Below are positions 54,401 to 61,914 of a DNA stretch of 64,000 nucleotides, in pieces (position 1 is the first letter of the stretch; every line of letters starts with the position of its first letter). The DNA lies in the NCBI GenBank assembly GCA_031552405.1, contig JAVBMN010000001.1, positions 112,184-176,183 of the forward strand, written 5' to 3'. The position numbers and the translations under genes are program-made. The stretch comes from UBA1794 sp031552405 (GTDB lineage Bacteria; Bacteroidota; Bacteroidia; Bacteroidales; Bacteroidaceae). Below the pieces are notes generated by a model, which was not told the DNA's origin, made no database searches, and was given only the letters and a program-made list of their open reading frames with translations.

Positions 54401-55301
54401 CGTCATGGATAGGAAATTCCATCAGTGTATCAGACTCCGATATTGTATAAGCGTATAAGTCTTCCGAGGTAGTTACCCATACACAGTGCCTTACGCTGTC
54501 TTGTGCAATGCTGGATATCTTCCTCTCGTCTCGCTTTTTTGTCTTGGTCGTAGCATACTGAATCCTATACATCTGCTTCATGTCCTTCGCATCCGGATCA
54601 AAGCGTACAATGCCACCCTCCCAGGTTCCTACCCAGTAATACGGACTTTTCTTATCTTTCAGCATCCAGGAAGGGCTGTAAGAGAAGGGCCATGGATACG
54701 GATGAAATGTATCCTTCCCCGGATCGTAACGAAATATACCCCCGCGCCACTGGATCATCCAGATGGTATGCCGGTCGTCCTCGTACATCTGCGCCAGATG
54801 CTTGGGTGAGTCTTCCCATTGTATGTCGTACGTTCCGATGCATTTCTGCTGCACGGTATACCGGTACAATTCATGATCTACAGACACCCAGATGCTCCCG
54901 TCCGAAAACACGTTGATGGTATGGATCACCTGCCTGTCTAATTTTTCATCCGTAAGGGGGGTGATTGTATTGTCTTTCTTGTTCAGAATATACGCCCCGC
55001 GCTTGGTGCCAAACCAGATGCGCTGCTGCGTATCCTCGGCAATGCAAGTGATATGGTTGCTCTTCAGGAGGCCCGGGTTATTGGAATCTGCATGGAAGAC
55101 GGTGATACGATACCCATCATCCCTACAAAGCCCTCCTTCCGTTCCATACCACATATAGCCTTCCGAATCCTGAAAAACCTGCTGAACATCCCCCACCGGC
55201 AATTGATTTTGGGTAGGCAGTGTAGTGGAAGTAACAGTCTGGGCCGCACTATTCAGTTGCAAGGCCCACAGCATCAGGATCCAAAATAGTCTATTCTTCA
55301 T
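51420..55301 (-). CDS. Hybrid two-component system regulator (HTCS), orphan
   Basis: Second sensor-regulator of the polysaccharide-utilisation type, about 1293 residues. The start at 55301 (MKNRLFWILMLWALQL, signal peptide to about NSAAQ) is chosen because the -7 element TATATTTG lies at 55325-55332, downstream of the ATG at 55376. Propeller repeats (MWYGTEGGLCRDDG; IWFGTKRGAYILN) and a Y_Y_Y domain form the periplasmic sensor. One transmembrane helix, the kinase (NVSHELRTPLTLIITPLE), a receiver (DIVITDLAMPKMNGIEL) and an AraC-type HTH (FSRDMGMSRVNLYRKLHSIT) follow. No glycan-degrading genes adjoin it, so its targets are elsewhere. Confidence 0.93.
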   Translation of the reverse strand: MKNRLFWILMLWALQLNSAAQTVTSTTLPTQNQLPVGDVQQVFQDSEGYMWYGTEGGLCRDDGYRITVFHADSNNPGLLKSNHITCIAEDTQQRIWFGTKRGAYILNKKDNTITPLTDEKLDRQVIHTINVFSDGSIWVSVDHELYRYTVQQKCIGTYDIQWEDSPKHLAQMYEDDRHTIWMIQWRGGIFRYDPGKDTFHPYPWPFSYSPSWMLKDKKSPYYWVGTWEGGIVRFDPDAKDMKQMYRIQYATTKTKKRDERKISSIAQDSVRHCVWVTTSEDLYAYTISESDTLMEFPIHDVLPEGRKILNQVMTDRLSNIWVASSYPHSFILSFQNNAIFRNSMPKVKEALGIPPALQRVAYEEGFYWIWQKKTGLCLYRPDTNELIVSRNRKLSPFFEKYRHGKGIYAVMQGNIVLSIQYVDNQLKESEIVTLQLAEDERIRTMYEDESGNIWLGTTYNLFRYNQETKRLYKEWENTGIINDVISLSDGTVYIATETNGILRLTVNKKKNSYPSNENCLHLAKTVDQTVWAGTLQGGVYCYDRSSDQFLPKMKEIGLSKDLIHSLEGDQKGYMWILTDQKITIYNPVEETSYIVRNSDHSVQMNNFMSLSSDQAGGMYVGGVGGILKFSSFQPFNLSAKEYPICLTAIKVGDDTRLCAKDTKRIQLQPQERNIELFFSTFDPLNTNKIRYAFRYKGKKMHWNYIPEGQNNIYLTELLEGNYELEIKATNRDGTWYKNTLTVLVQRLPAWYETWWANTLYILCALLLLLYLMRKYIARQKEKQHLQMEEEVAQMKYQFFTNVSHELRTPLTLIITPLETLVKKVSDTDIRQQLELIGKNAQNLLTLVNQLLDFRKIEMGGETLLLAAVDLNEMLRSSWHNFQLAAKEKGIDFNYHSPQGVVMVAVDSDKIRKIVNNLLSNAFKFTDQEGKITLSLRKEMRENREYVVIEVEDTGRGIPSNSLTTIFERFHQIDTSEKEHVGSGIGLHLVKQYVTLHQGEVIVHSQLKKGSRFVVYIPTDLQPKEIKSNPVLKEEAEEAPASDSRKKILLVEDNADFRAYLKNELNSFYTVYEAVNGEEGEREALDKEPDIVITDLAMPKMNGIELCRRIKNTIKISHIPIILLTANTNIEYEKQGYKEGADAYITKPFHWDILLSRIQNLIERTRQRQQEFKEGVEVSPASVTISSIDEQLLEKAFEWVEKNIDNAEYSIEDFSRDMGMSRVNLYRKLHSITGLSPTEFVSNVRLKRAAQLLDQGNMTVVEVSYSVGFSTPSYFTKSFKKMFGVLPTQYKMRK

Positions 55302-55324
55302 GGCATGGTTTGAATTACGCATCG

Positions 55325-55332
55325 CAAATATA
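55325..55332 (-). promoter_or_regulatory. -7 element (TATATTTG) of the orphan HTCS gene
   Basis: A perfect Bacteroides -7 element 24 bases before the ATG at 55301 on the minus strand. There is no matching TTTG 19-20 bases upstream. It settles the start codon choice. Confidence 0.5.
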
Positions 55333-55380
55333 GATTGTTTTTCTGAGATAGGGTATTTTACGGTGAAAAAGCTCAAAAAA

Positions 55381-55479
55381 GCTGCAACTCGAATTGCAAC
55401 TCAAACAGATCCTATAAACATCTTATTTTCAAATACATGCAAACAACTCCGGCTTATTAGTTGCAACTCGAATTGCAAC
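55381..55479. promoter_or_regulatory. Two copies of a palindromic operator-like repeat
   Basis: The sequence (G)CTGCAACTCGAATTGCAAC at 55381-55400 and GTTGCAACTCGAATTGCAAC at 55460-55479 are nearly identical. They are 79 bases apart and each has GTTGCAA/TTGCAAC arms around CTCGAA. They lie about 50 and 130 bases upstream of the HTCS -7 element and could be binding sites for its AraC-type output domain or another regulator. Confidence 0.5.
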
Positions 55480-55897
55480 GCATAAAGAAGAAGAAAGAAC
55501 AAAAATAAAAACATATATGCCAATTTTGATGTGGTTTCTTTCTCTTTTTCGATCCTAAGACCAGTTATCAATTTATGAAATTTCTTTATCATCTGTATCA
55601 CTTTTGAACAATACAAAGTAACGGCAAAAGTTTCGTTTAAAAAACATCATTTTCGATACATTTGTACTAAAGTAAGTTAATAAGCCATCCTTTTTCATTA
55701 CGCTTACTTAACATTTCCACATTCACTCCCCTACCTGTTCACTGCTCCCTTAAAAATGGATCAGCGGATTTTTCCGGTGGATGGTAGTCCTCAATAGTTC
55801 GGAACAGCCCCATCCCTGAAAGGGATGAATTTGGGTAACCGGGGGTTAGCGCAGCGTAACCTCCGGATAGAAATCTCCACCTCCCACCTTCCCTGAA
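55480..55897. other. Non-coding region left of the IS, with palindromes
   Basis: No gene is recognisable. It contains a CATCCCT/AGGGATG hairpin (about 55813-55829), GGTTA/TAACC in a CCGG-bounded inverted repeat (about 55839-55866), and ACCTT/AAGGT next to the IS. These resemble dispersed intergenic palindromes of Bacteroides chromosomes. It does not contain the missing first part of the rteC-like gene found right of the IS. Confidence 0.45.
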
Positions 55898-55902
55898 AGG
55901 TA

Positions 55903-57577
55903 GGGTGTTCAGTTACGTGTTCTCTAATTCATCCTGCTCTTTTCAGGGTCTTAGTACGTTTGCAGACCAGATTCTCCGATAGATTGTCCGTGGTCCAATC
56001 ATCAATATCCTTCAGTCTGATTCGTTCCAGCTTCTCTTTGAACTGTAGTTTATTGGCCTTTTTGGCTTTTAGCATTTGTGTATATGCTGGAATGAACAGG
56101 ATAAAGTTGGTCACCCCATATAACTTGTTTGGAGATTTTCGGGCCTTATACGTTCCAAATACAGACTCTATAATATCCGAAGAGTTATTTCGTACATCCT
56201 GATCTGATTCAAGCAGAGCAACTTCTGCATTTAGGAATTGAAGTATGTATTGTGCCAGTTTGATCATTCGGGAGTTTCCGATGGCCAGAGTTCTTTTTAT
56301 TTGCGATTGACACTGAAGGGCTGAATCTTTAGAAAGACCTTGATACTTACAGATATGTTCAATTCTTTCCACACAACCCATTACCTCCCAAAGTTCTTCA
56401 ATGAGCGAGGCATTGGCTGGAATAAAAGAAAATACCGATTTTTCTTCGACCTCCAAGGTATGATATACCTCCAACATGCTATAAGACCATTTTACCCAAT
56501 CTGCAAGATTGATAAAGCGAGCAATTGTGCGTTGTGTGGGTGGTAGCAAATAGGCAATCTTCTTCATGTTAAATTTAAACTTTACCACTGCCATATTTTT
56601 GACATACGCTTTAAAATCAGCCTCATCCTTGTAGCTCCTTTCCAAAAAAACACCAAGAGTGTGGCTGATATCACGGTGTTGAGATATGCCAGATAGCCGT
56701 ATCCCTTTATTCATACCGGCAGCGTTATCGCTAATTACATATTTAGGACGATGACCAACCTTTTGTGCGGCCTTCTCCAACTGACCATTCACTTTTTCTC
56801 CTGTCCAACCAGTTGATACAGACATTCCCAGCATACTTACATCGTCATGGCGCAAAGGACGACCTTGATGTTTGGAAGGTATTCCAAGCGTTACAAGAAG
56901 TTTTTCACTTCCAATCATCATGCTCTCGTCAACTACCTGGGCATAATCCTTACCTTTATGCGATTCTCCGGACGAGTTATATACATCCAGGCCATACTTC
57001 TTTATCCAATTGCCAATTGTATTGTAACTTGGTATTTCCCCAAAGATTCCCTCAAATGTTTCATTAATCACAAGTAGCGTCTCTATGATGGAGCGCAGTC
57101 CACACCCCACGCGAGCGTAGAGCAGAGAACTCAGTCTGACAACAAGTTCCGAATATCGATGTCTTTTAATCGGTTCGAGAGTGATTCTAATTGTTCGTTG
57201 CTCAGTTCTATTGTCGGATCGTCTTTTTTTTTGAGTTCTTTCTGCAACTTTGCTTTTTTACTATTGGCTGTAGCCAGTCTTTGATCAAGAGACTTATTCT
57301 TCCTTTTGAGCTGTTTAACTTCTTCACGAAGACGAGCGTTTTCCGATTCCAAATTGTTCTTTTCCATTATTCAAGAATTTTATTATAAAGAATCTAAGGT
57401 ACTGAAAATAAATGTATTGAACAAATAAGGGAGAGGTTTTTTATGATACAAACATAGTGAATTACAACAAAAAGAGCCCCAGCCATGGACAGAAAATTTA
57501 ACCTACACCAATGACTAGGCTTCTCGCCTTTTCAAATAAAAAGCATACTGTTTATTAGAACACGTAACTGAACACCC
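55903..57577 (-). mobile_element. Insertion sequence with 26-bp terminal inverted repeats
   Basis: The sequences at 55898-55923 and 57557-57582 are perfect 26-base inverted repeats (outer part AGGTAGGGTGTTCAGTTACG). If TA (55901-55902 and 57578-57579) is taken as the duplicated target, the element spans 55903-57577 and the empty site would read AGGTACCT. The only content is a transposase split over two frames. The element family is not identified from memory; the DDE motifs and TIR are clear. Confidence 0.8.
55929..57367 (-). CDS. IS transposase, DDE type, needing a -1 frameshift
   Basis: Two reading frames join into one 479-residue transposase. The first (57367 to 57131, 78 codons) encodes a coiled coil (LESENARLREEVKQLKRKNK). 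Within it is a run of nine A (57224-57232). Slipping -1 there continues an open frame (IRITLEPIKRHRYSELVVRL), then SSLLYARVGCGLRSIIETLL and GEIPSYNTIGNWIKKYGLD. It then enters the DDE catalytic domain: QVVDESMMIG, YVISDNAAGM and DIIESVFGTYKARK. The GTG at 57110 is therefore not the natural start of the second part. Programmed frameshifting on A runs is established for other transposases (for example IS1/IS3 types); it is inferred here. Confidence 0.8.
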
Positions 57578-57584
57578 TACCTCA

Positions 57585-58134
57585 CAGGAAGTTTCTGCAA
57601 GTGAAATAGAAAATGCTTATCTGGATTTTGTTGAACAAATACAACAGGTTAGTAGTTCCAATGATTATACGCATGTTTTCAGGACACTAAATCTTACTCG
57701 TATTGAGTTATTGGATACGGGTCGAAAAAAAAAATGTGCTTGAACGAATGTATTTTCAGAAATCATTGTTACTTATTGATTCTGAGTTGGAGCTATTGCA
57801 CCTGAAAATTCAGCATCCCGAACAATTTAATTTCAATATAGAGACATTCAAATCAGACCTTTATATAATTCCGAAATCTAAAGGTTTAGGAATAATCGGT
57901 TTTGTCGAGTTGGTAGTTGCATTGTCTCTTTTAGGAGAGATTTATACTAAAGGAGGCAAACTGGCAACACTGTCTGATATAGCTAAAGCTTTTGAGCAAA
58001 TGTTTAATTTTCGTTTTTGCTCTATTTTCAAAAAAAAGATAGTTTTGTTCGAGCGTAAGCCTTGCAATCTTACCCGATTATTGGACAGTCTTAAAAATCT
58101 GTTGGTTAAAGAAAGCAAGAGTAAAACAAAATGA
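57585..58134 (+). pseudogene. rteC-like gene, 5' truncated and frameshifted
   Basis: From 57585 one frame reads QEVSASEIENAYLDFVEQIQ and continues to LTRIELLDTGRKKK, where it hits a stop at 57741. The run of ten A (57725-57734) lies there. Removing one A joins it to the next frame, NVLERMYFQKSLLLIDSELE, then KGLGIIGFVELVVALSLLGE and FKKKIVLFERKPCNLTRLLD, ending 58134. The C-terminal half resembles RteC, the regulator of conjugative-transposon excision. The start of the gene is absent: the IS sits at its left edge and the sequence left of the IS is unrelated. So it is a remnant, though slippage on A10 could still make protein from an outside start. Confidence 0.6.
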
Positions 58135-58290
58135 AAAATAATGTTTTTCTATATTGCTGATAAACAACAGAATGTAAACTGAGAATAGGGAGGTACTTAA
58201 TGACCTCTCTATTTTTGTTTCATCAATCTGCCGAATTTTGCTTCATCAATGCATTGAGAAAATTAGTATTAATCTCAAAAACGAAGTAAA
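58135..58290. other. Short gap in the mobilisable element
   Basis: Contains a near-repeat of TTTTGTTTCATCAAT and TTTTGCTTCATCAAT (about 58214-58245), followed by the leader of the HTH gene. No gene is visible. It may hold promoter or binding sites of the HTH protein. Confidence 0.35.
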
Positions 58291-58632
58291 ATGTACATCA
58301 ATAATGATGATTTTGAAAAATGGATGGAACGGCTATCCAAGAAATTGAACGATATAGGCAAAGACCTGAAATCGCTTGTCAACACCAACGAAGTTTTCGA
58401 CAAGGACGAAAAACTGTTGGATAATCAGGACTTGTGTTTCATGTTAAGATGCAGCAAACGCACCCTTCAACGCCACCGAAGCAACGGCGTTTTACCCTTC
58501 CTACGATACGGGCAGAAAATTTATTACCGGGCGGAAGATGTTCGCTCATTCGTTAATGAACATTGCGATTATCGGACTATCCAGAAGTTTGAAAAGGATA
58601 ATCCACCGAAAGAGCAAAACGAAGCAGATTAA
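58291..58632 (+). CDS. Excisionase-type helix-turn-helix protein
   Basis: A 113-residue DNA-binding protein of the HTH_17/MerR-like excisionase group. A helical N-terminus (DFEKWMERLSKKLNDIGKDL) precedes the winged HTH (LLDNQDLCFMLRCSKRTLQR, then SNGVLPFLRYGQKIYY and RAEDVRSFV). Proteins of this kind are found beside rteC in Bacteroides conjugative and mobilisable transposons, where they help excision or control transfer. The gene stands just downstream of the rteC-like remnant and upstream of the candidate oriT. Its length is standard and it looks intact. Confidence 0.85.
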   Translation: MYINNDDFEKWMERLSKKLNDIGKDLKSLVNTNEVFDKDEKLLDNQDLCFMLRCSKRTLQRHRSNGVLPFLRYGQKIYYRAEDVRSFVNEHCDYRTIQKFEKDNPPKEQNEAD

Positions 58633-58897
58633 GGAAGGCTGTATTCGGTTAATCTCCTTATGCAATGGCTCCGCATTTATCAGAAACAACCTCGCCTCCC
58701 GGCTCTGTTTGTTTCGCTAAATTCAGCAAGAGGGAACTGGACAAGTCCTGTTCTTCCCTCTTGCCCTGCGGGGCAAAGCCTTCGGTTTTAATGGTTTGCT
58801 TCCGCAAACCCTAATTATACCTGTAATTAGCCTTTTTGTTTTATAGCTAATTATCAGGTAATTAATAAAACATATTTTTATAAAAAAGTAATTAGTC
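58633..58897. other. Candidate origin of transfer (oriT) with hairpins
   Basis: Upstream of the mobilisation genes is a set of inverted repeats. GCAAGAGGGAA (58726-58736) pairs with TTCCCTCTTGC (58754-58764). Then GCCC/GGGC (58763-58774), GGTTTGC/GCAAACC (58793-58810) and CTAATTA/TAATTAG (58811-58830) follow. A related TAATTATCAGGTAATTA lies at about 58851-58867. Such hairpin clusters directly before a relaxase operon are typical of oriT. The nick site is not identified. Confidence 0.55.
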
Positions 58898-59482
58898 ATG
58901 CCAAATAAAAGTCAGAGAATTATATTTACCACAATTTCTATAGATACGGAAACGGCAAGTCTGGTAGCAAAAATCTGTAAACGCTATTTGCTGAAAAAAG
59001 CGGAAGTCGTGAAACTGGCTTTCCAGTACATTGACAAGGCAAATATCAATCCCGCCGAAGCCCCCGAATCGGTAAAGTCGGAACTTTCCAAAATCAACAG
59101 ACGGCAGGATGATATTATCCGCTTCATTAAACACTACGAGGAAAAAGAACTTAACCCGATGATACGGGCGACCAATTCAATAGCCGTCCGCTTCGATGGA
59201 ATAGTGAAGGCATTGGAAACACTTATTCTTTCGCAGTTGGGGAAGAACCAAGAAAAATACAATGCCGTGCTGCAAAGAATCAGCGATAAATTCGGCGAAC
59301 ATGCCGACGTGATAAACGGTCAGGGCAAACAAATCGGAGCAATACAACAGACACAGAAAAAAGACAGTGCAAAACTATTGAAGTTAATTAGGCTTTATTC
59401 GGATTTGGCAGCTTGCGGAGTAATGGATGGCAAGCGTAAAGAGAACCTGAAAACCGAGATAACAAACCTGATAAACGAATAG
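58898..59482 (+). CDS. BfmA/BtgA-type mobilisation protein
   Basis: Cytoplasmic accessory protein of 194 residues of the BfmA/BtgA family. An N-terminal ribbon-helix-helix-like region (IIFTTISIDTETASLVAKIC) precedes a long helical part (YEEKELNPMIRATNSIAVRF; RKENLKTEITNLINE). Related proteins bind near oriT and assist the relaxase in Bacteroides mobilisable elements. It begins after the hairpin cluster at 58726-58867 and is followed after 5 bases by the relaxase gene, so the two are co-transcribed. Confidence 0.85.
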   Translation: MPNKSQRIIFTTISIDTETASLVAKICKRYLLKKAEVVKLAFQYIDKANINPAEAPESVKSELSKINRRQDDIIRFIKHYEEKELNPMIRATNSIAVRFDGIVKALETLILSQLGKNQEKYNAVLQRISDKFGEHADVINGQGKQIGAIQQTQKKDSAKLLKLIRLYSDLAACGVMDGKRKENLKTEITNLINE

Positions 59483-59487
59483 CAAGC

Positions 59488-60459
59488 ATGAATATAGATT
59501 TCCCGCCACCATCCAATGGCACATACAACAATGCAGGCAGCAGCCGACAGTTGGCAAATTACCTTGAACATGAGGATTTGCAACGGATGGAGCAGGGAAT
59601 CTATACCGAAGGCTTTTTTAATTTGAATCAGGACGATTTGTATAAATCCCAAGTGATTAAAGACATTGACGGGAATATCGGGCAGCTCTTAAAAACTGAT
59701 GCAAAATTCTATGCTATACACGTCAGTCCATCCGAAAAAGAACTTCAAGCGATGGGAAGCACCGAACAGGAACAAGCCGAAGCTATGAAGCGGTATATCC
59801 GTGAAGTGTTCATTCCCGAATATGCCCAAAACTTCAACAAAGGACTATCGGCAGAGGATATCAAGTTTTACGGTAAAATCCATTTTTCTCGTGACCGTTC
59901 CGACAATCGCCTGAACATGCACTGCCATTTGATTGTAAGCCGTAAAGACCAATCGAACAAAATCAAGATAAGCCCGCTAACCAACCACCGAAACACAAAG
60001 AAAGGCGTTATCACAGGCGGTTTTGACCGTACCACCTTATTTGAGAATGCCGAGAAAGGTTTTGATAAATTGTTCGACCATAATCGGCAACTATCCGAAA
60101 CGTTCGAGTATTGTAATACTATGAAAAATGGGACTGTCACGGATAAACTACGGATGCAGGAACGGGAACTGAAAGCCCCCGAACAAAATATTGCCGGTGA
60201 AAAGAAAAAGACTGTAAATGTACAAACAGATGAAAATGTAAAAGCGCAAACAAATAAAAATCTAAAAACGATTTCAAATACTTCAATACAACAGCAAATC
60301 AGTACGTCAGTAAATCAATCAATACACCAACAAGTAAGTGAAAGCGGTTTATCTTCTTTGTTTTCCATTCTTCCATCGGCTTCGGATATTAATCCAACTG
60401 ACGAACAACAGCAGCCAAAACTCAAGAAAAAGAAGAAACGAAGACCAAGATTAAGTTGA
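59488..60459 (+). CDS. Relaxase-like mobilisation protein (BfmC/DUF5712-type)
   Basis: A 323-residue mobilisation protein predicted to nick DNA at oriT and pilot it. The N-terminus (NNAGSSRQLANYLEHEDLQR) is followed by the metal-binding strand YGKIHFSRDRSDNRLNMHCH, which supplies the H-x-H (MHCHL) of relaxases. A candidate catalytic Tyr cannot be pinned down. GFDRTTLFENAEKGFDKLFD is another family motif. The C-terminus is a long lysine/glutamine-rich tail (QKLKKKKKRR-type) without structure. It is shorter than self-transmissible relaxases, so the element is probably mobilised by a helper. Confidence 0.8.
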   Translation: MNIDFPPPSNGTYNNAGSSRQLANYLEHEDLQRMEQGIYTEGFFNLNQDDLYKSQVIKDIDGNIGQLLKTDAKFYAIHVSPSEKELQAMGSTEQEQAEAMKRYIREVFIPEYAQNFNKGLSAEDIKFYGKIHFSRDRSDNRLNMHCHLIVSRKDQSNKIKISPLTNHRNTKKGVITGGFDRTTLFENAEKGFDKLFDHNRQLSETFEYCNTMKNGTVTDKLRMQERELKAPEQNIAGEKKKTVNVQTDENVKAQTNKNLKTISNTSIQQQISTSVNQSIHQQVSESGLSSLFSILPSASDINPTDEQQQPKLKKKKKRRPRLS

Positions 60460-60483
60460 TAAAAGTTAGATTTATATTGTGCC

Positions 60484-60591
60484 AAAAGTTATTTCCCGTC
60501 CAACTTCGGTTATTTCCCGCTCGTGGCTTCCCAGCCCGTTTTGAAGGGCGGAAGCCTCGCGAGAATAACCGATTGTCCGAGAATAACTTTT
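60484..60591. repeat. Large nested inverted repeat after the relaxase gene
   Basis: Four nested arms pair: AAAAGTTATT (60484-60493) with AATAACTTTT (60582-60591), CGGTTATT (60507-60514) with AATAACCG (60564-60571), GGCTTCC (60525-60531) with GGAAGCC (60550-60556), and GCCC (60534-60537) with GGGC (60546-60549). GTTATTTCCCG occurs twice on the left and its complement-like GAGAATAAC twice on the right. It would form a cruciform or a long RNA hairpin and may be a terminator, recombination site or transposon end. Confidence 0.65.
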
Positions 60592-60762
60592 GTCAGTTGA
60601 ATGAACTCTTAAAGTCTATTTTTCAAAAAAAAACGCAAACAAACTTGTGTTTTTTGCTTAATTCATAAGCGTTTGGCATATAAACTTATGAAATGTGACA
60701 ATTTGTCATTTATCGAGCAATGGCACACTTGTTGAGTAAATTACTTAAAAATAACAATTAGT
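60592..60762. other. AT-rich gap before the MBL/E2-E1-JAB genes
   Basis: After the nested palindrome there is a poly-A stretch (60629-60636), then an AT-rich leader up to the ATG at 60763. No RNA gene or clear -33/-7 promoter was seen. The sharp composition change here suggests the cargo has a separate origin. Confidence 0.4.
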
Positions 60763-61911
60763 ATGGCTGTATCACACAAAATTAAATTTTATCCTGTTGA
60801 CAATGGGGATAATGTATTACTGAAATTGGACGATAAAACTACCGTTATCGTTGATTGTCAAATGAAAGATTGTGAAGAAAACACTGATGGAGTAACCACC
60901 TATGATGTGAAAAAAGATTTAATAAAGGAACTCAATAAAGATTCTAAGAACAATCCTTATGTAGACTTATTTATCAATAGCCACCCTCATAATGACCACT
61001 GTCTGGGTTTTGAGAAAAATTTTTATTGTGGTTCTCCTGATAATTATACAGATACAAATCGCAAGAACGAGGAAATTATTATTGGTGAATTATGGGTTAC
61101 ACAGAGAGTGTTTTCAAACGATTTATGTAGTGATGGTGGAGCTATACGACGAGAGGCGAAACGCCGAAAGAAATTATTTGAAGATGGTTCTGCAGAAAGC
61201 TCAAAATATGGAAATCGGCTACATATTATAGGTTATAACGAGGATGATACAACTGTCGAGGGCTTACATTATGTTCCAGGAAACACGGTTAGTACATTTA
61301 ATGGAAAGACAAATGATTACCTATCTATGTTCATTCATGCTCCTTTCAAGAACGACCTTATAAGGAGTAAAGCCGATGAGGACGAAAATGCTGCAAGTAT
61401 TGTTGTTCAAATGCGATTGCGCACACAGAAAAACGGAGCTATAAAATCCAGAATTATAATTGCAGGTGATGCAGACCATTATGTATTCGAGCAGATTCTT
61501 GAAAAATCAAAAAAGAACAATAATGAAGATAAACTGGAATGGGACTTGTTTTTAGCCCCTCACCACTGTTCTTGGTCTTTTTTTAACGATAGGCCATATG
61601 AAAACAACACTGAACCTAAAGATTATTCGTTAGAATTTTTAGATTATAAAAATGCAGGAGCCAACGTTATTGCTTCATCGAAGAAAATAGAAAACAAGAA
61701 ACCGAATCCCCCACATCACTCTGCAAAAGAAGAATACATAAGGAAAGTTGGAGATTTAAAATTTAAAAATACGGCTGTAAACAAAGATGAGAAAGCACCG
61801 GAGCCATTGATTTATACGATAGATGACAATGGTTTCAAACTGGAAAAATCCGCTATTGCCGCATCTGTGGGTATTCTGACAAGTTCAACTCCACGAGCAG
61901 GCCGAAATTAA
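60763..61911 (+). CDS. Metallo-beta-lactamase-fold protein linked to E2-E1-JAB module
   Basis: Soluble MBL-fold protein of 382 residues of the ComEC-hydrolase-like type. The metal-binding motif is SHPHNDHCLGFE (His74, His76, Asp78, His79). Later ligands lie in IIAGDADHYVFEQI and DLFLAPHHCSWSFF. It carries no membrane segment or signal. In published surveys of prokaryotic ubiquitin-like systems, MBL genes of this kind adjoin genes for E2-E1-JAB proteins, and the same pairing is seen here with a 3-base gap. Its substrate is unknown; it may cut a nucleic acid or signal nucleotide. The base composition is more AT-rich than the chromosome to the left. Confidence 0.85.
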   Translation: MAVSHKIKFYPVDNGDNVLLKLDDKTTVIVDCQMKDCEENTDGVTTYDVKKDLIKELNKDSKNNPYVDLFINSHPHNDHCLGFEKNFYCGSPDNYTDTNRKNEEIIIGELWVTQRVFSNDLCSDGGAIRREAKRRKKLFEDGSAESSKYGNRLHIIGYNEDDTTVEGLHYVPGNTVSTFNGKTNDYLSMFIHAPFKNDLIRSKADEDENAASIVVQMRLRTQKNGAIKSRIIIAGDADHYVFEQILEKSKKNNNEDKLEWDLFLAPHHCSWSFFNDRPYENNTEPKDYSLEFLDYKNAGANVIASSKKIENKKPNPPHHSAKEEYIRKVGDLKFKNTAVNKDEKAPEPLIYTIDDNGFKLEKSAIAASVGILTSSTPRAGRN

Positions 61912-61914
61912 AGA

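Noticed and set aside
57703..58134. TTG-started 143-codon gene as an independent protein
   Set aside because: Its first codons up to the A10 run overlap a better frame that continues the RteC-like sequence from 57585; the TTG start is artificial.
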